In this document: one piece after another, positions 1 to 8,624 of the stretch
Layout: each line of letters begins with the position of its first letter
How positions within the stretch are numbered: position 1 is the first letter of the stretch
Origin: an uncultured Pirellula sp.
GTDB taxonomy: Bacteria; Planctomycetota; Planctomycetia; Pirellulales; Pirellulaceae
Length of the DNA stretch: 64,000 bases
Assembly (NCBI GenBank): GCA_903858115.1
Contig: CAIOHR010000235.1
Coordinates: 25,153-89,152, forward strand
Direction of reading: 5' to 3'
Translations under genes and position numbers: made by a program
Notes under the pieces: generated by a model
The model's input: only the letters and a program-made list of their open reading frames with translations
The model's database searches: none
What the model was told of the DNA's origin: nothing

Positions 1-1521
1 GAGCGGTTCTGTATAGAAGTCGCAGGTCTGTTCCTGGACTATTCGAAGAATCGAATCACAGACGAAACTATTCAGCTTCTGGTTCGATTAGCAGAGGAGT
101 GCGGTCTTCGAGAACGAATCGAGTCGATGTTCTCCGGAGAGAAAATCAACATCACAGAGAATCGCGCAGTATTGCATATTGCTTTGCGTGCTCCAGTGAA
201 TTCGAACGTTTCTACCGACGGCAAGAATGTCGTTCCTGAAGTACATGCGGTTCTCCAAAAAATGTCGGGCTTCGTCAATCGAGTTCGCAGTGGCGAATGG
301 AAAGGGCAGACTGGCTCGCGAATCAAAAATGTCGTGAACATCGGTATTGGCGGTTCCGATCTTGGCCCCGTGATGGCGTACGAAGCGCTTCGGCATTACA
401 GCGATCGATCGATGACTTTTCGTTTCGTTTCGAATGTCGATGGAATCGATTTTGTCGAAGCAACTCGAGATCTGGATCCCGCAGAGACTTTGTTTATCGT
501 TTCCTCCAAGACCTTCACCACGATGGAGACGATGACCAACGCTGAGAGCGCGCGCGATTGGTTGTTGCGCAAACTTGGATCGCGTGAGGCTGTCGCTAAG
601 CACTTTGTTGCCGTTTCGACAAATGCAGAAAAAGTCGCCGCTTTCGGTATCGATACTGCCAACATGTTTGGGTTCTGGGATTGGGTGGGAGGTCGTTACT
701 CGATGGATTCAGCGATCGGGTTATCCACCATGCTGGCCGTTGGACCCGAACATTTTTTCGCGATGTTGGAAGGGTTTTATGAGATGGACGAGCATTATCG
801 CACAGCTCCCTTCGACCAAAACCTACCCGCGTTGATGGGATTGCTCAGCGTTTGGTATACCAACTTTTTCGATGCACATACCGTTGCCGTCTTGCCGTAC
901 GAAAATTATCTCAAACGTTTTCCTGCCTACCTGCAACAACTGACGATGGAAAGCAATGGAAAGAGCGTCACGCTCGATGGTACCAAAGTGACTTACGATA
1001 CAGGCCCGATTTATTGGGGGGAGCCGGGTACGAATGGTCAACATTCTTTCTACCAATTGATCCATCAAGGGAGCCGGCTTATACCGTGCGACTTTATCGC
1101 ATTCGTTCACGCACTCACTCCCATTGGACGCCACCATGACATCTTATTGGCAAACGTTTTGGCTCAATCAGAAGCGTTAGCGTTCGGCAAAACGCACGAA
1201 CAAGTGAAATCGGAAGGGACCGCCGATTGGCTCGTGGCTCACCGAGTTTTTGAAGGAAATCGTCCATCGAACACGATTATGGCGGATCGCCTGACTCCGA
1301 AAGTTCTCGGCAGCTTGATCGCACTTTACGAACATATCGTTTTCACTCAAGGTGCGATATGGAACGTCAATCCATTTGATCAATGGGGCGTGGAGTTGGG
1401 TAAAGCACTTGCTCAAGCGATCATTCCAGAACTAGAAGACACTGAGTCTCCGGAACTAAAACATGATAGTTCGACGAATAACCTGATCTCGCGATACCGT
1501 CACAAGAAGGGAATGAAGTAG
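1..1521 (+). CDS. pgi: Glucose-6-phosphate isomerase, 5' end outside window
   Basis: Cytoplasmic enzyme interconverting glucose 6-phosphate and fructose 6-phosphate in glycolysis and gluconeogenesis. The frame is open from the first base, and the first in-frame ATG (127) is internal, so the gene is cut by the left edge; 506 codons remain of a family usually near 550. Family marks seen: the phosphosugar-binding stretch [11 protein letters not shown] (about 337-370), the first PGI signature around [13 protein letters not shown] (about 682-720), NGQHSFYQ with the catalytic histidine (about 1033-1056), and the second signature [12 protein letters not shown] (1369-1404). The body looks intact, with no frameshift. 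It converges on the next gene with an 18-bp gap. Identification is secure; only the true start is unknown. Confidence 0.96.
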   Translation, partial: ERFCIEVAGLFLDYSKNRITDETIQLLVRLAEECGLRERIESMFSGEKINITENRAVLHIALRAPVNSNVSTDGKNVVPEVHAVLQKMSGFVNRVRSGEWKGQTGSRIKNVVNIGIGGSDLGPVMAYEALRHYSDRSMTFRFVSNVDGIDFVEATRDLDPAETLFIVSSKTFTTMETMTNAESARDWLLRKLGSREAVAKHFVAVSTNAEKVAAFGIDTANMFGFWDWVGGRYSMDSAIGLSTMLAVGPEHFFAMLEGFYEMDEHYRTAPFDQNLPALMGLLSVWYTNFFDAHTVAVLPYENYLKRFPAYLQQLTMESNGKSVTLDGTKVTYDTGPIYWGEPGTNGQHSFYQLIHQGSRLIPCDFIAFVHALTPIGRHHDILLANVLAQSEALAFGKTHEQVKSEGTADWLVAHRVFEGNRPSNTIMADRLTPKVLGSLIALYEHIVFTQGAIWNVNPFDQWGVELGKALAQAIIPELEDTESPELKHDSSTNNLISRYRHKKGMK

Positions 1522-1539
1522 TCCGGTGAGAGCAGGCAC

Positions 1540-2889
1540 TTATCGCTTGCTAATACAGTAGAGACCGTCGATTCCGCGAAGGTAGATCGAGTCGTTGGCG
1601 ATGGCGGGTGTTGCCCAAAAAGTATCTTCAATCTTACCTTGGCCAACGATCGGAAACTCGGAACTTGCTTCGAGCAAAACGGAGTTTCCTTCTTCGTCGA
1701 GAATCAGAACCTTGTCGTCCACAATCAACGGACTTGCCGCGACCATCTTGAGCATGCCCAAGCGTCGCTCTTGGACCTTTTTCCCAGTGTCCGCTTCGTA
1801 GGCTCGCAATATATTGTTATCCATGACCACGACAAACTTGCCCGAGGAAACAGGTGAGGCCATTCCTGGCCCCGCTTTATTTTCCAACCAGTCGCAGTTG
1901 CGAAATGATTGGTTCTTCTTTTCTGGTGTCAGATCCCCTGAGGCACCAGAGTGCATCGCGAATAACGGCCCCTTGGACATCGGATCCGAACCACCAAAGT
2001 AGATTCGATTGGAATCGCTGGCGATCGAACAAGCCGTCGGTGCTTTGACTTTGTCGATGGTCCATAGTTTGCTTCCATTTGCAGGATCGTAGCTTGTGAG
2101 TCGTTCGCCCCCCGAGGAAATCAGTTCCGTACGAACCCCATTTTTCCACACGATCGGCGAACTCCACGAGCTTCCAAATTTATCTCGATTGTCCGACCAG
2201 ACCACATCGCCTGATTGGGCGTTGACGCACGTGAGCGATGCGCTCTTTTCGGTGAAGTGCTGTGCGAATACTCGTCCGTCATGGATTGCCAGCGAGCTTC
2301 CGGTGCCAAAGCCATTATTGGTCGGAAAGGCCCCCAGTTCCTTCTTCCATAAGGAAGATCCATCATGAGATAGTCCCGCCATCGTGCCTGTGGCTCCAAA
2401 GAACACATAGACGCCTTTCTCATCGACGACAGGTGATTCTGTAGCATACGTATTCGACGGATGGATGGGATGCTCTGGACGTCCTTCCACGACAGTCTGT
2501 TTCCAAATCAATTGACCATTCGTTGTGTTGTAGCAATGTACCTGCCACTGGATTTGAACCTTGGGGGCTGCCGACAATCCGCCCATACCCATACTTTGCG
2601 GCATGCGCACCCCGCCTGCAAAATCTTTAGGTCGCATTTCTTTGTCAGAAACCGCAGTCGTTACAAACAACAACTGTTTCCAAATGACAGGTTGCGACCA
2701 ACCCGCACCGGGTACGACCACCTTCCATGCCAGGTTTTTTTCTGCGGACCATTCCATCGGAATGTTCTGATTTCGGATGACTCCGCTGCCACCACCCCGA
2801 AACTGCGAAAAATCTGCGGACGTCGGCGGAACAAGGACTCCAAAGAACATGCTAGCCAATGTGATTTTTGGAAGAAGCCTAGGAAACAT
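1540..2889 (-). CDS. Exported PQQ-like beta-propeller protein (BamB-like)
   Basis: About 449 residues. An N-terminal hydrophobic signal (residues 1-25) is followed by DFSQFRGGG, a usual opening of planctomycete PQQ-like repeat proteins ('WPQFRGP' type). The rest shows repeated propeller strands such as YNTTNGQLIWKQ, VNAQSGDVVWS, YDPANGSKLWT and YEADTGKKVQ, which are the DxxTGxxxW repeats of the PQQ/BamB fold. No catalytic residues can be assigned; a periplasmic or outer-membrane scaffold or binding role is likely. ATG at 2889 is chosen over GTG at 2898 because AGGTGA lies 5 bases upstream of it. A second member of the family lies at 16913-18253. It is divergent from trpF across a roughly 0.5-kb gap. 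Confidence 0.88.
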   Translation of the reverse strand: MFPRLLPKITLASMFFGVLVPPTSADFSQFRGGGSGVIRNQNIPMEWSAEKNLAWKVVVPGAGWSQPVIWKQLLFVTTAVSDKEMRPKDFAGGVRMPQSMGMGGLSAAPKVQIQWQVHCYNTTNGQLIWKQTVVEGRPEHPIHPSNTYATESPVVDEKGVYVFFGATGTMAGLSHDGSSLWKKELGAFPTNNGFGTGSSLAIHDGRVFAQHFTEKSASLTCVNAQSGDVVWSDNRDKFGSSWSSPIVWKNGVRTELISSGGERLTSYDPANGSKLWTIDKVKAPTACSIASDSNRIYFGGSDPMSKGPLFAMHSGASGDLTPEKKNQSFRNCDWLENKAGPGMASPVSSGKFVVVMDNNILRAYEADTGKKVQERRLGMLKMVAASPLIVDDKVLILDEEGNSVLLEASSEFPIVGQGKIEDTFWATPAIANDSIYLRGIDGLYCISKR

Positions 2890-3140
2890 TGGGATCACCT
2901 GAATGTTAAGGAGTTAGAGAGAGGAAAGTTCTGCCGCAAAGGCTGGGTATACGACTAAGTTAGTATCGCAAGCTGTCAATTGCGTGGAAGCTCCTTTCGC
3001 CCTCAATCATTCGTCGCTATTTCAGCAGCCGATGCACCGGAACGAAAAGTCGAGTGTTTTCGTCTTTAGCCAAAGTGCAGGACATTTTTCTGTCGGGCAG
3101 AACTGTGACCTTGACGGCTAGGAAAGAGAAACCGCGGCAC

Positions 3141-3160
3141 CGGAATTTTCTAAAATTCCG
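3141..3160. promoter_or_regulatory. Perfect palindrome, possible operator
   Basis: CGGAATTTT, CT, AAAATTCCG: two perfect 9-base arms around a 2-base centre, in the divergent region upstream of trpF and the small ORF at 3274. Such symmetry fits a dimeric repressor site or a hairpin. There is no T-run after it, so a terminator is less likely. The regulatory role is inferred from symmetry and position only. Confidence 0.35.
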
Positions 3161-3273
3161 AAAACAGAATGCCGATGCTGCAGATTCGCAGGAAGGCGAA
3201 AAGTCCGCTACCGTTGTGGACTGATTTCTATGGATGGGCGGTTTCTCACTATTTGCACGAGAGGTCCGACCTT

Positions 3274-3366
3274 ATGTCTATCGAATTTCTAAATACCGCG
3301 ATGGTATCACTCTTTGTGGGAGTATGGCTACTTGTCGGCCATATCATTTCGGTGGATCATTTTTAG
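3274..3366 (+). CDS. Possible 30-residue single-span membrane peptide
   Basis: ATG at 3274 is preceded by GAGGT at 3261-3265 (8-base spacer), a good Shine-Dalgarno match. The product opens with MSIEFLNTAM, continues through a hydrophobic stretch (VSLFVGVWLLVGHII) and ends SVDHF, which fits one membrane helix. The frame is also open upstream to an ATG at 3169, but that part lacks a ribosome site and looks non-coding. It ends 47 bases before the trpF start, so co-transcription is possible. I do not recognise a family. It could be chance; support is the ribosome site plus the clean helix. Confidence 0.3.
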   Translation: MSIEFLNTAMVSLFVGVWLLVGHIISVDHF

Positions 3367-3413
3367 TTCCCAAGTCCGGTCGTAACGGCCAAACACAAAA
3401 TGATTCAAGTTTG

Positions 3414-4097
3414 ATGGAAGTCCGAAAAACCAATTGCCCGAAGTTGAAGTTCTGTGGCTTTACACGCCACGAGGATGTTCGGATCGCTATCGACTGTGGA
3501 GCAGATGCGCTGGGTTTCAATTTCTATCCAGCAAGCCCGAGGTACGTTTCCACCGCGCGAGCGGCAGAGTTTTCTGCCCTCGCGGATGGCAAAGCGTTGC
3601 GTGTCGGTGTCTTTGTCAATGAAACACCGCAGCGCGTGGCCGAGATCGTTCGAATGTGTCCATTGGATGCCATTCAACTTCACGGTGACGAATCGATGCG
3701 TTGGGCAATCGAGGCTTCGACTTTTCCGGAATTGCGAATGATTCCGATTTGGAAAGCTATTGCATGGCGAGGAACGCACCATCCCGAAGATGCAGCCATC
3801 GCGACGCAATGGACTTCGCATGTCACCACATTCTTGGTGGATGCACACGACCCAGTGCAACGTGGCGGAACGGGCAAAACCGCGCGCTGGGATTTGCTAT
3901 CGCCTCGTCCAGCGGAGTTTCAGTCCGTACCCTATTTGCTCGCGGGGGGCCTCAAGCCGTCGAATCTAGCCGAGGCTATTGAGATAGCATCTCCGGACGG
4001 TGTCGATCTGGCATCCGGGATCGAAAGTAGCCCAGGGATCAAAGACCCAGCCCTCATGAAACAGATGGCAGATCTGGCCAAGCGATTGCTAGGTTAA
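3414..4097 (+). CDS. trpF: Phosphoribosylanthranilate isomerase
   Basis: Third step of tryptophan synthesis: converts N-(5-phosphoribosyl)anthranilate to CdRP by Amadori rearrangement. 227 residues as a single (beta/alpha)8 barrel. Motifs in order: KFCGFT near the N-terminus with the catalytic cysteine, GADALGFNFYPASPRYV, GVFVNE, QLHGDE, FLVDAHDPVQRGGTGK with the general-acid aspartate in LVDA, LLAGGL and GVDLASGIESSPG, the phosphate-binding loops. The frame is open back to 3234, but family homology starts just after ATG 3414, so that start is used although its ribosome site is weak. No other trp genes are nearby, so this is a dispersed biosynthetic gene. Confidence 0.95.
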   Translation: MEVRKTNCPKLKFCGFTRHEDVRIAIDCGADALGFNFYPASPRYVSTARAAEFSALADGKALRVGVFVNETPQRVAEIVRMCPLDAIQLHGDESMRWAIEASTFPELRMIPIWKAIAWRGTHHPEDAAIATQWTSHVTTFLVDAHDPVQRGGTGKTARWDLLSPRPAEFQSVPYLLAGGLKPSNLAEAIEIASPDGVDLASGIESSPGIKDPALMKQMADLAKRLLG

Positions 4098-4336
4098 GAC
4101 TTTATCACCGAAGGAATATAAATGTTGCAATCACCCTGGGTACAGATGTATGACCCGTGTGGAAACGAGTTTCTTTCGGCGTTGGTAGCTGCGCAATTTT
4201 CATGACCCTTGGTTAGTGGACGTGATTAGTCTAGATGGCGAGTCGATAGGGCCCAGGTAGTGCAACGCGGACGAAAAAAAGACAATAAAGAACATGCGCA
4301 GCGTGGAGAGGTAACATTCCATCGCCATACTCAGAC

Positions 4337-4652
4337 CTCCTCATCCCCCGACCCCTTCTCCTCCTCGGGAGGAGAAGGGGAGCAAGAATTGCTTATGCAA
4401 AAACCAACTCGCCATTGTCGTCGCCTCTCAGGAAGGAGAGTAAGAATGAACAATTCTATCTCCCCTTCTCAATGCTTCGGGGAAAGCGAAGGGCAAAACA
4501 CAACAACCTATCTCCACGTCTCTCTTCCTCGAGGAGCATGGAAAACATAACAACCTCTCTCACCATCTCTTCGCCGCAAGGAGCAGGACAACACACAACC
4601 ACCAATCTCCCCTTCTCCTCGCAGCGAGGAGAAGGGGTCGGGGGATGAGGAG
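4337..4652. repeat. Hairpin-unit repeat element with perfect 27-bp terminal inverted repeats
   Basis: The left end 4337-4363 (starting CTCCTCATCCCCCGACCCC) and the right end 4626-4652 are exact reverse complements over 27 bases. Between them run about six degenerate units of about 45-70 bp, beginning near 4340, 4409, 4454, 4508, 4555 and 4603. Most start with a pyrimidine tract like TATCTCCCCTTCTC, carry a central hairpin and end in an A/C-rich ACAACA-like linker. The first and last hairpins are near-perfect (CCCCTTCTCCTC with GAGGAGAAGGGG around short loops). No transposase is present. It resembles non-autonomous intergenic repeat families; the family name is unknown to me. Confidence 0.75.
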
Positions 4653-4803
4653 CTTCGTCATCGTCCTCGTCATCACGGTCGCCATCATCGTCTTCACTGA
4701 GCGTCGCCATTTCGAGCCATTGTTCAAACGAATCGGCCAGTCGATCGACATCATCACCGTCGTGGTGCCAGACCCAGACCGAGTGGGATGGGAGGCGTGG
4801 GCG
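4651..4803 (-). pseudogene. 3' remnant of a SUKH/SMI1-KNR4-like gene
   Basis: Minus-strand frame opening right after an in-frame TGA (4804-4806), so no start codon is available for the conserved part. It encodes RPRLPSHSVWVWHHDG, then DDVDRLADSFEQWLEMA, then an acidic tail. The VWxWHHD...VADSFExWLE pattern is like the C-terminal end of SUKH (SMI1/KNR4) proteins, which often act as immunity proteins to polymorphic toxins. The frame then runs without its own stop into the right arm of the repeat element, as if that element had replaced the end of the gene. The family call is from memory of the motif, so it is tentative. Confidence 0.35.
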
Positions 4804-4832
4804 TCATGGCTTCTAGCTGCCAAACTGATTCA

Positions 4833-4852
4833 CCCACGAGTAAACTCGTGGG
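4833..4852. repeat. 20-bp perfect hairpin
   Basis: CCCACGAGT, AA, ACTCGTGGG: perfect 9-base arms. It is followed by GG TCTTAA rather than a T-run, so it is a weak terminator at best. The sequence type resembles small dispersed hairpins common in planctomycete intergenic regions; that comparison is from general knowledge and not checked. Confidence 0.45.
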
Positions 4853-4939
4853 GGTCTTAAGAACTAGTTGTTGCAACTTCGTATTGTTTTGCCATAGTGC
4901 TCCAGAGTTCCTTTCTATCAAGCCAATAATCGTCCATCA

Positions 4940-5062
4940 TGTTACCTGTCGATCCCCTTCCGGGCTGAAAGCTCTTTATTCCTTGCGTACATGGGGTTTG
5001 CACGTTTGCACCCCAGGCTATTTCCTAACAGGCCTCCGGCGTTCCGAATCGCACTCCGGGCC
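4940..5062. repeat. Inverted-repeat-rich intergenic stretch
   Basis: Begins TGTTACCTGTC, contains CCTTCCGGG, then a hairpin TGGGGT (4992-4997) with ACCCCA (5010-5015) around TTGCACGTTTGC, then CCTAACAGG, and ends in GGCCTCCGG...CTCCGGGCC. The outer TGTTA and TAACA elements are inverted. No reading frame here looks coding. It resembles a degenerate dispersed repeat; I cannot name it. Confidence 0.35.
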
Positions 5063-5213
5063 AGCAGATGATCCCCATCTTGCCAAATTGATCGCCACTT
5101 TGGGGGGCCAGATCGTGCAAGACGCATGCGGTTATGTTACACTTTTAAAGGTCATCGAAGCCGCTTTCGAAATGTGTTAACGGAATTCTTGCAACCATGC
5201 GAGTGAATAGATA

Positions 5214-6500
5214 ATGAAAAAGAAGATTGATACCGTCAAGCGTAGGTCCTTTCTCAAGTCAGCGTTGGCCTCGGCAGGTGCTGCGGCTGTCGCTCCCACG
5301 ATCATTCCTAGCTCCGCGATCGGTCGCGATGGAGCCGTACCTCCGAGCGAACGAGTGGTGCTCGGCGGAATCGGGATTGGGAACCGTGGAAACTATGACT
5401 TGGGTTGTTTCCTCGAACAAAAAGATGTTCAGTTCATCGCTGTCTGCGATGTCAAGGAAGCGCGAAGACTGGCCGTCAAAAAGATCGCTGATACCAAATA
5501 CGGCAATGAAAACTGCAGCATGCACCAAGACTTTCGCGAAGTGTTGGATCGCAAAGACATCGATGCTGTGTTGATCGCGACAGGGCCGAATTGGCATGCG
5601 ACCATGAGCATGTATGCCGCTCGCGCAGGCAAAGATATCTATTGCGAGAAGCCATGCACCAAGAACATTGAACAAAGCTTGATTCTTCGAGATACGATGC
5701 GTCGAACGGGCCGAATCTTTCAGGCCGGGACACAGCGCAGAAATTTACCTCACTTCGCGTTCGCATGTTATCTCGCTCGAACCGGCAAACTCGGCAAGCT
5801 ATCAAAGATCTATGCTCACCCAGCAGGCATGCAAGCCATGATGAGTGGTTGGTTACCTGCGGAAGCACCACCTGAGAAGGGCAAAGTGGATTGGGATATG
5901 TATCTCGGCCCAGCGGCTTGGCGACCATTCAATCCAAAGCTGTTAGATGGTTTCAATTTTGAAAAAGGAGGTGGACTTGTTGGAGGTGGAGTTCTCGAAT
6001 GGGGCTCGCACTGTGTGGATCTTTGCCAGTGGGCGGTCGACGATTGTCCTCCACCTGTCGAGTACAACGCTCCTGCGAACGGCGAGTTGATGGCGCGCTA
6101 CGAGAACGGCACGCAACTCATCTTCCGCGAAAAGGGTTGGATCCCACTAGGCTCTTGCCCAGTTCGATTTGAAGGGGACAAAGGCTGGGTCGAGGCAGGT
6201 GACAGCGGCAAAATGGTTTTGAGCTCGCCTGAATTGATGGCAGGCCGAGTCGTGGAAGAGATCGGTGGTTATCCAGCGACGTTCCATGTGCGCGATTTCT
6301 TGGACGCGGTTAAGACTCGAAGTCAACCCAAGGGGAACGCGGAAGCGGCGTGCAATGCGCACATCGTATGTCACTCCGCCAACATCGCATTGTTCTTGAA
6401 TCGACAGGTCAAACTGGATCTCAAGAATTACGAGTTCATCAACGACGAGCCCGCCAACCGATTGCGGTCCGAAGCGCTTCGAGAACCATGGCGTATCTAG
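5214..6500 (+). CDS. Tat-exported Gfo/Idh/MocA family oxidoreductase
   Basis: 428 residues. A twin-arginine signal (R10-R11-S-F-L-K followed by an Ala-rich hydrophobic stretch to about residue 36) predicts folded, cofactor-loaded export. The mature part opens with the Rossmann dinucleotide motif GIGIGNRG (52-59) and has the family EKP motif (C144-E145-K146-P147), where the lysine is the usual catalytic residue. The C-terminal half has the sugar-binding alpha/beta domain with GGGVLEWGSHCVDLCQW. Planctomycetes carry many such exported NAD(P)-dependent sugar or inositol dehydrogenases, usually tied to glycan breakdown. The substrate cannot be told. The HEAT-repeat gene follows 112 bp downstream and may be co-transcribed. 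Confidence 0.9.
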   Translation: MKKKIDTVKRRSFLKSALASAGAAAVAPTIIPSSAIGRDGAVPPSERVVLGGIGIGNRGNYDLGCFLEQKDVQFIAVCDVKEARRLAVKKIADTKYGNENCSMHQDFREVLDRKDIDAVLIATGPNWHATMSMYAARAGKDIYCEKPCTKNIEQSLILRDTMRRTGRIFQAGTQRRNLPHFAFACYLARTGKLGKLSKIYAHPAGMQAMMSGWLPAEAPPEKGKVDWDMYLGPAAWRPFNPKLLDGFNFEKGGGLVGGGVLEWGSHCVDLCQWAVDDCPPPVEYNAPANGELMARYENGTQLIFREKGWIPLGSCPVRFEGDKGWVEAGDSGKMVLSSPELMAGRVVEEIGGYPATFHVRDFLDAVKTRSQPKGNAEAACNAHIVCHSANIALFLNRQVKLDLKNYEFINDEPANRLRSEALREPWRI

Positions 6501-6612
6501 GAATGACTGTTGTCGTTCCTAGTTGATCCTGAAAAAGCTAGATCATCGAGCAAGAAAATTTACTCGATCCACTCACCTAAACATTGAACCAATTTCCGAT
6601 TCGGAACTCACC

Positions 6613-8490
6613 ATGCGAACTTATTTTCGTGCCTTATTACTCTCAACCTGCCTCACCGTTTCAACCGCTTGTTCTGCGTCCCTCTTTGCCCAAGTGCAAA
6701 CGATGGAGAAAGAAGCCGACTTGATCGGCGTCCTTCAAAACGGAGCGCCTGCCGACAAAGCGATCGCTTGCAAGCGATTGGCAATTTACGGAACCGGCGA
6801 ATCGGTCCCTGAACTTGCGAAGCTATTGCCAGACGATTCCCTTTCGTCTTGGACTAGAATCGCGTTAGAAGCCATCCCGGGCTCGAAACCAGACGAAGCT
6901 CTCAGAAATGCAGCCAAGTCACTTTCGGGGAACAAATTGATTGGAGTATTGAACTCCATCGGCGTTCGAGGTGATGTTGCAGCCGTGGATTTACTCAAGA
7001 GCAAACTGCAGGATAGCGATGTTCAAGTTGCTTCGGCAGCAGCAATCGCATTGGGTCAGATCGGAAACGAAGCGGCGAGGCAATCGTTGACGCAATCGTT
7101 GGCCACCGCGCCAGTCGGTGCTCGATCTGCGATCGCAGAAGCGTGTGTCCTATGCGCAGAGAAAGCCATGAACGATGGCAAGGCGGACATTGCCATCGCC
7201 GTTTATGATCAAGTTCGAAAGGCAAATGTTCCCAGCCAGAGAGTGATCGAAGCGACGCGTGGTGCGATTCTGGCCAGGAAGGAACAAGGAGTGCCGTTGT
7301 TAGTCGAGAATCTTCGCTCTCCCGATCGAGGATTGTTTCGAATTGCACTCGCAACAGCCAGAGAGATGACGAAGGGGGATGTCGACGGGGCGTTGTCGAC
7401 AGAGATTGGTGCAGCGTCGCCCGATCGAGCTGCATTGGTGATCCAAGCGTTAGCGGATCGCAACAGACCGGGCGCGTTGCCAGCGATCGTCAAAGCGGCT
7501 GCGAGCGGTCCGAAAGAAGTTCGCCTCTCCGCATTGAACGCACTGGCCAGAGTCGGAGATGCATCAAGTGTATCCACTCTGGTGCAGGTCGCTGGCGAAG
7601 CTGATGCTGATCTTACCAAGGGAGCACTGCAAGCACTTGCTGAGTTGCCCGATCAAAATGCGACCAAAGAGATTCTCGACCGTTTGAGCAAAGCAGACGA
7701 TAAGCTGCTTCCTGTGTTATTGGCGGTCGTGGGTGTGCGACGTATCGAAGCGACCGATCTGCTTACGAAGGCTCTTGCGAAGAAAGACAAAGCGACACGC
7801 GAAGCCGCGCTGAAGGCGTTGGGGGCGACCGTTCCTCCCGATCGCATGGACGTTTTAGTTACTCAAGTGTTGAAGCCTTCGTTTGCGGAAGATGTTGAAA
7901 CGGCACGACTGGCCTTGAAGACGGCAGCTGTTCGAATGCCAGACCGCGAAGCGTGTGCCAAACAGATTGCAGCCTCTATCGAAACATCTTCCCTCGAAAC
8001 GCAGACCGCTTTGCTGGACATTTTGGCTGCCGTGGGTGGGACGAATGCACTTCAAGCGGTGAAGAATGCTGCGTTGAGCTCGAGCGATTCGCTAAAAGAT
8101 GTTTCCAGTAAGTTGCTAGGTGATTGGATGACCATCGATGCTGCACCCGTCTTGTTGAACTTGGCAACCAGCGGCCCAGCGGACAAGTATCAGGGGCGGG
8201 CGCTGCGAGGTTACATTCGCATCGCACGGCAGTTTGCCATGGGTGAACCGGAGCGAGTCGCGATGATTCAGAGTGCTCTGATGGCTAGCAAACAACCAGC
8301 CGACCAGAAACTAATCCTTCCGATTCTAGAAAAATTCTCTAGCATCGAGATGCTCAAGATTGCAATCAAAATGGCAGGCGCTAATGACTTAAAAGAAGAC
8401 GCGATCAAAACGGTTTTGGCGATCGCAAAAAAACTCGACGGGAAACCTGAAGTCGCAAAATTGCTTGCGGAAGCTGGTATCCAGCCCTAG
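6613..8490 (+). CDS. Exported HEAT-repeat protein
   Basis: 625 residues from ATG 6613. A clear signal peptide begins there (MRTYFRALLLSTCLTVSTAC, cleavage near SLFAQ); the frame also runs upstream to a TTG at 6523, but that extension is polar and precedes the signal. The mature protein is an almost continuous series of about 30-40-residue helical pairs with alternating Ala/Leu/Val faces and recurring phrases such as ASAAAIALGQIGNEAAR, RLSALNALARVGD, TREAALKALGATV and TQTALLDILAAVGG, typical of HEAT/PBS-lyase-type repeats. No enzyme motif is seen. The likely role is an extracytoplasmic scaffold. It follows the Gfo/Idh gene and may act on the same substrate system. Confidence 0.85.
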   Translation: MRTYFRALLLSTCLTVSTACSASLFAQVQTMEKEADLIGVLQNGAPADKAIACKRLAIYGTGESVPELAKLLPDDSLSSWTRIALEAIPGSKPDEALRNAAKSLSGNKLIGVLNSIGVRGDVAAVDLLKSKLQDSDVQVASAAAIALGQIGNEAARQSLTQSLATAPVGARSAIAEACVLCAEKAMNDGKADIAIAVYDQVRKANVPSQRVIEATRGAILARKEQGVPLLVENLRSPDRGLFRIALATAREMTKGDVDGALSTEIGAASPDRAALVIQALADRNRPGALPAIVKAAASGPKEVRLSALNALARVGDASSVSTLVQVAGEADADLTKGALQALAELPDQNATKEILDRLSKADDKLLPVLLAVVGVRRIEATDLLTKALAKKDKATREAALKALGATVPPDRMDVLVTQVLKPSFAEDVETARLALKTAAVRMPDREACAKQIAASIETSSLETQTALLDILAAVGGTNALQAVKNAALSSSDSLKDVSSKLLGDWMTIDAAPVLLNLATSGPADKYQGRALRGYIRIARQFAMGEPERVAMIQSALMASKQPADQKLILPILEKFSSIEMLKIAIKMAGANDLKEDAIKTVLAIAKKLDGKPEVAKLLAEAGIQP

Positions 8491-8624
8491 GCGAAGCTTA
8501 GGATTTATTGTTCGTCGACCGCAAATAAACTTCTTGCATGCGGAATGTAGATTCTCTACCATGAGTGACGCTCATCTTAGATCGTCCGAGGTGGCAGCAT
8601 TGTTCCAAATTGTGGAGTAGAAAG

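Larger units (their letters stand above)
2890..3413. other. Divergent intergenic region, about 0.5 kb
   Basis: Lies between the BamB-like gene (leftward) and trpF (rightward). It should hold both promoters, although I cannot place convincing -35/-10 boxes. It contains a perfect 20-bp palindrome (3141-3160) and a possible 30-codon membrane peptide (3274-3366), both listed separately. The trpF frame is open upstream to 3234, but that stretch has no TIM-barrel character. Confidence 0.6.
4098..5213. other. 1.1-kb region without an intact gene
   Basis: Between trpF and the Gfo/Idh gene. It holds, from left to right, a hairpin-rich repeat element with a perfect 27-bp terminal inverted repeat (4337-4652), an apparent 3' remnant of a SUKH/SMI1-type gene on the minus strand (4651-4803), a 20-bp hairpin (4833-4852), and another inverted-repeat-rich stretch (4940-5062). 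The short open frames here are low-complexity translations of the repeats. This looks like a site of insertion and decay. Confidence 0.7.

Noticed and set aside
2461..2958. 165-codon plus-strand frame
   Set aside because: Antisense to the BamB-like gene, with no recognisable product.
3234..3413. N-terminal extension of trpF
   Set aside because: Open frame, but without TIM-barrel similarity; the family starts just after ATG 3414.
4337..4652. CRISPR array
   Set aside because: Units are degenerate hairpins with variable length; there are no constant repeats with unique spacers and no cas genes.
4645..4860. Plus-strand 71-codon frame
   Set aside because: It starts in the repeat arm and reads antisense over the SUKH-like remnant; no ribosome site.
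5031..5080. tRNA-like stretch around GTTCCGAATCGC
   Set aside because: No acceptor stem or anticodon arm can be drawn; it belongs to the inverted-repeat block.
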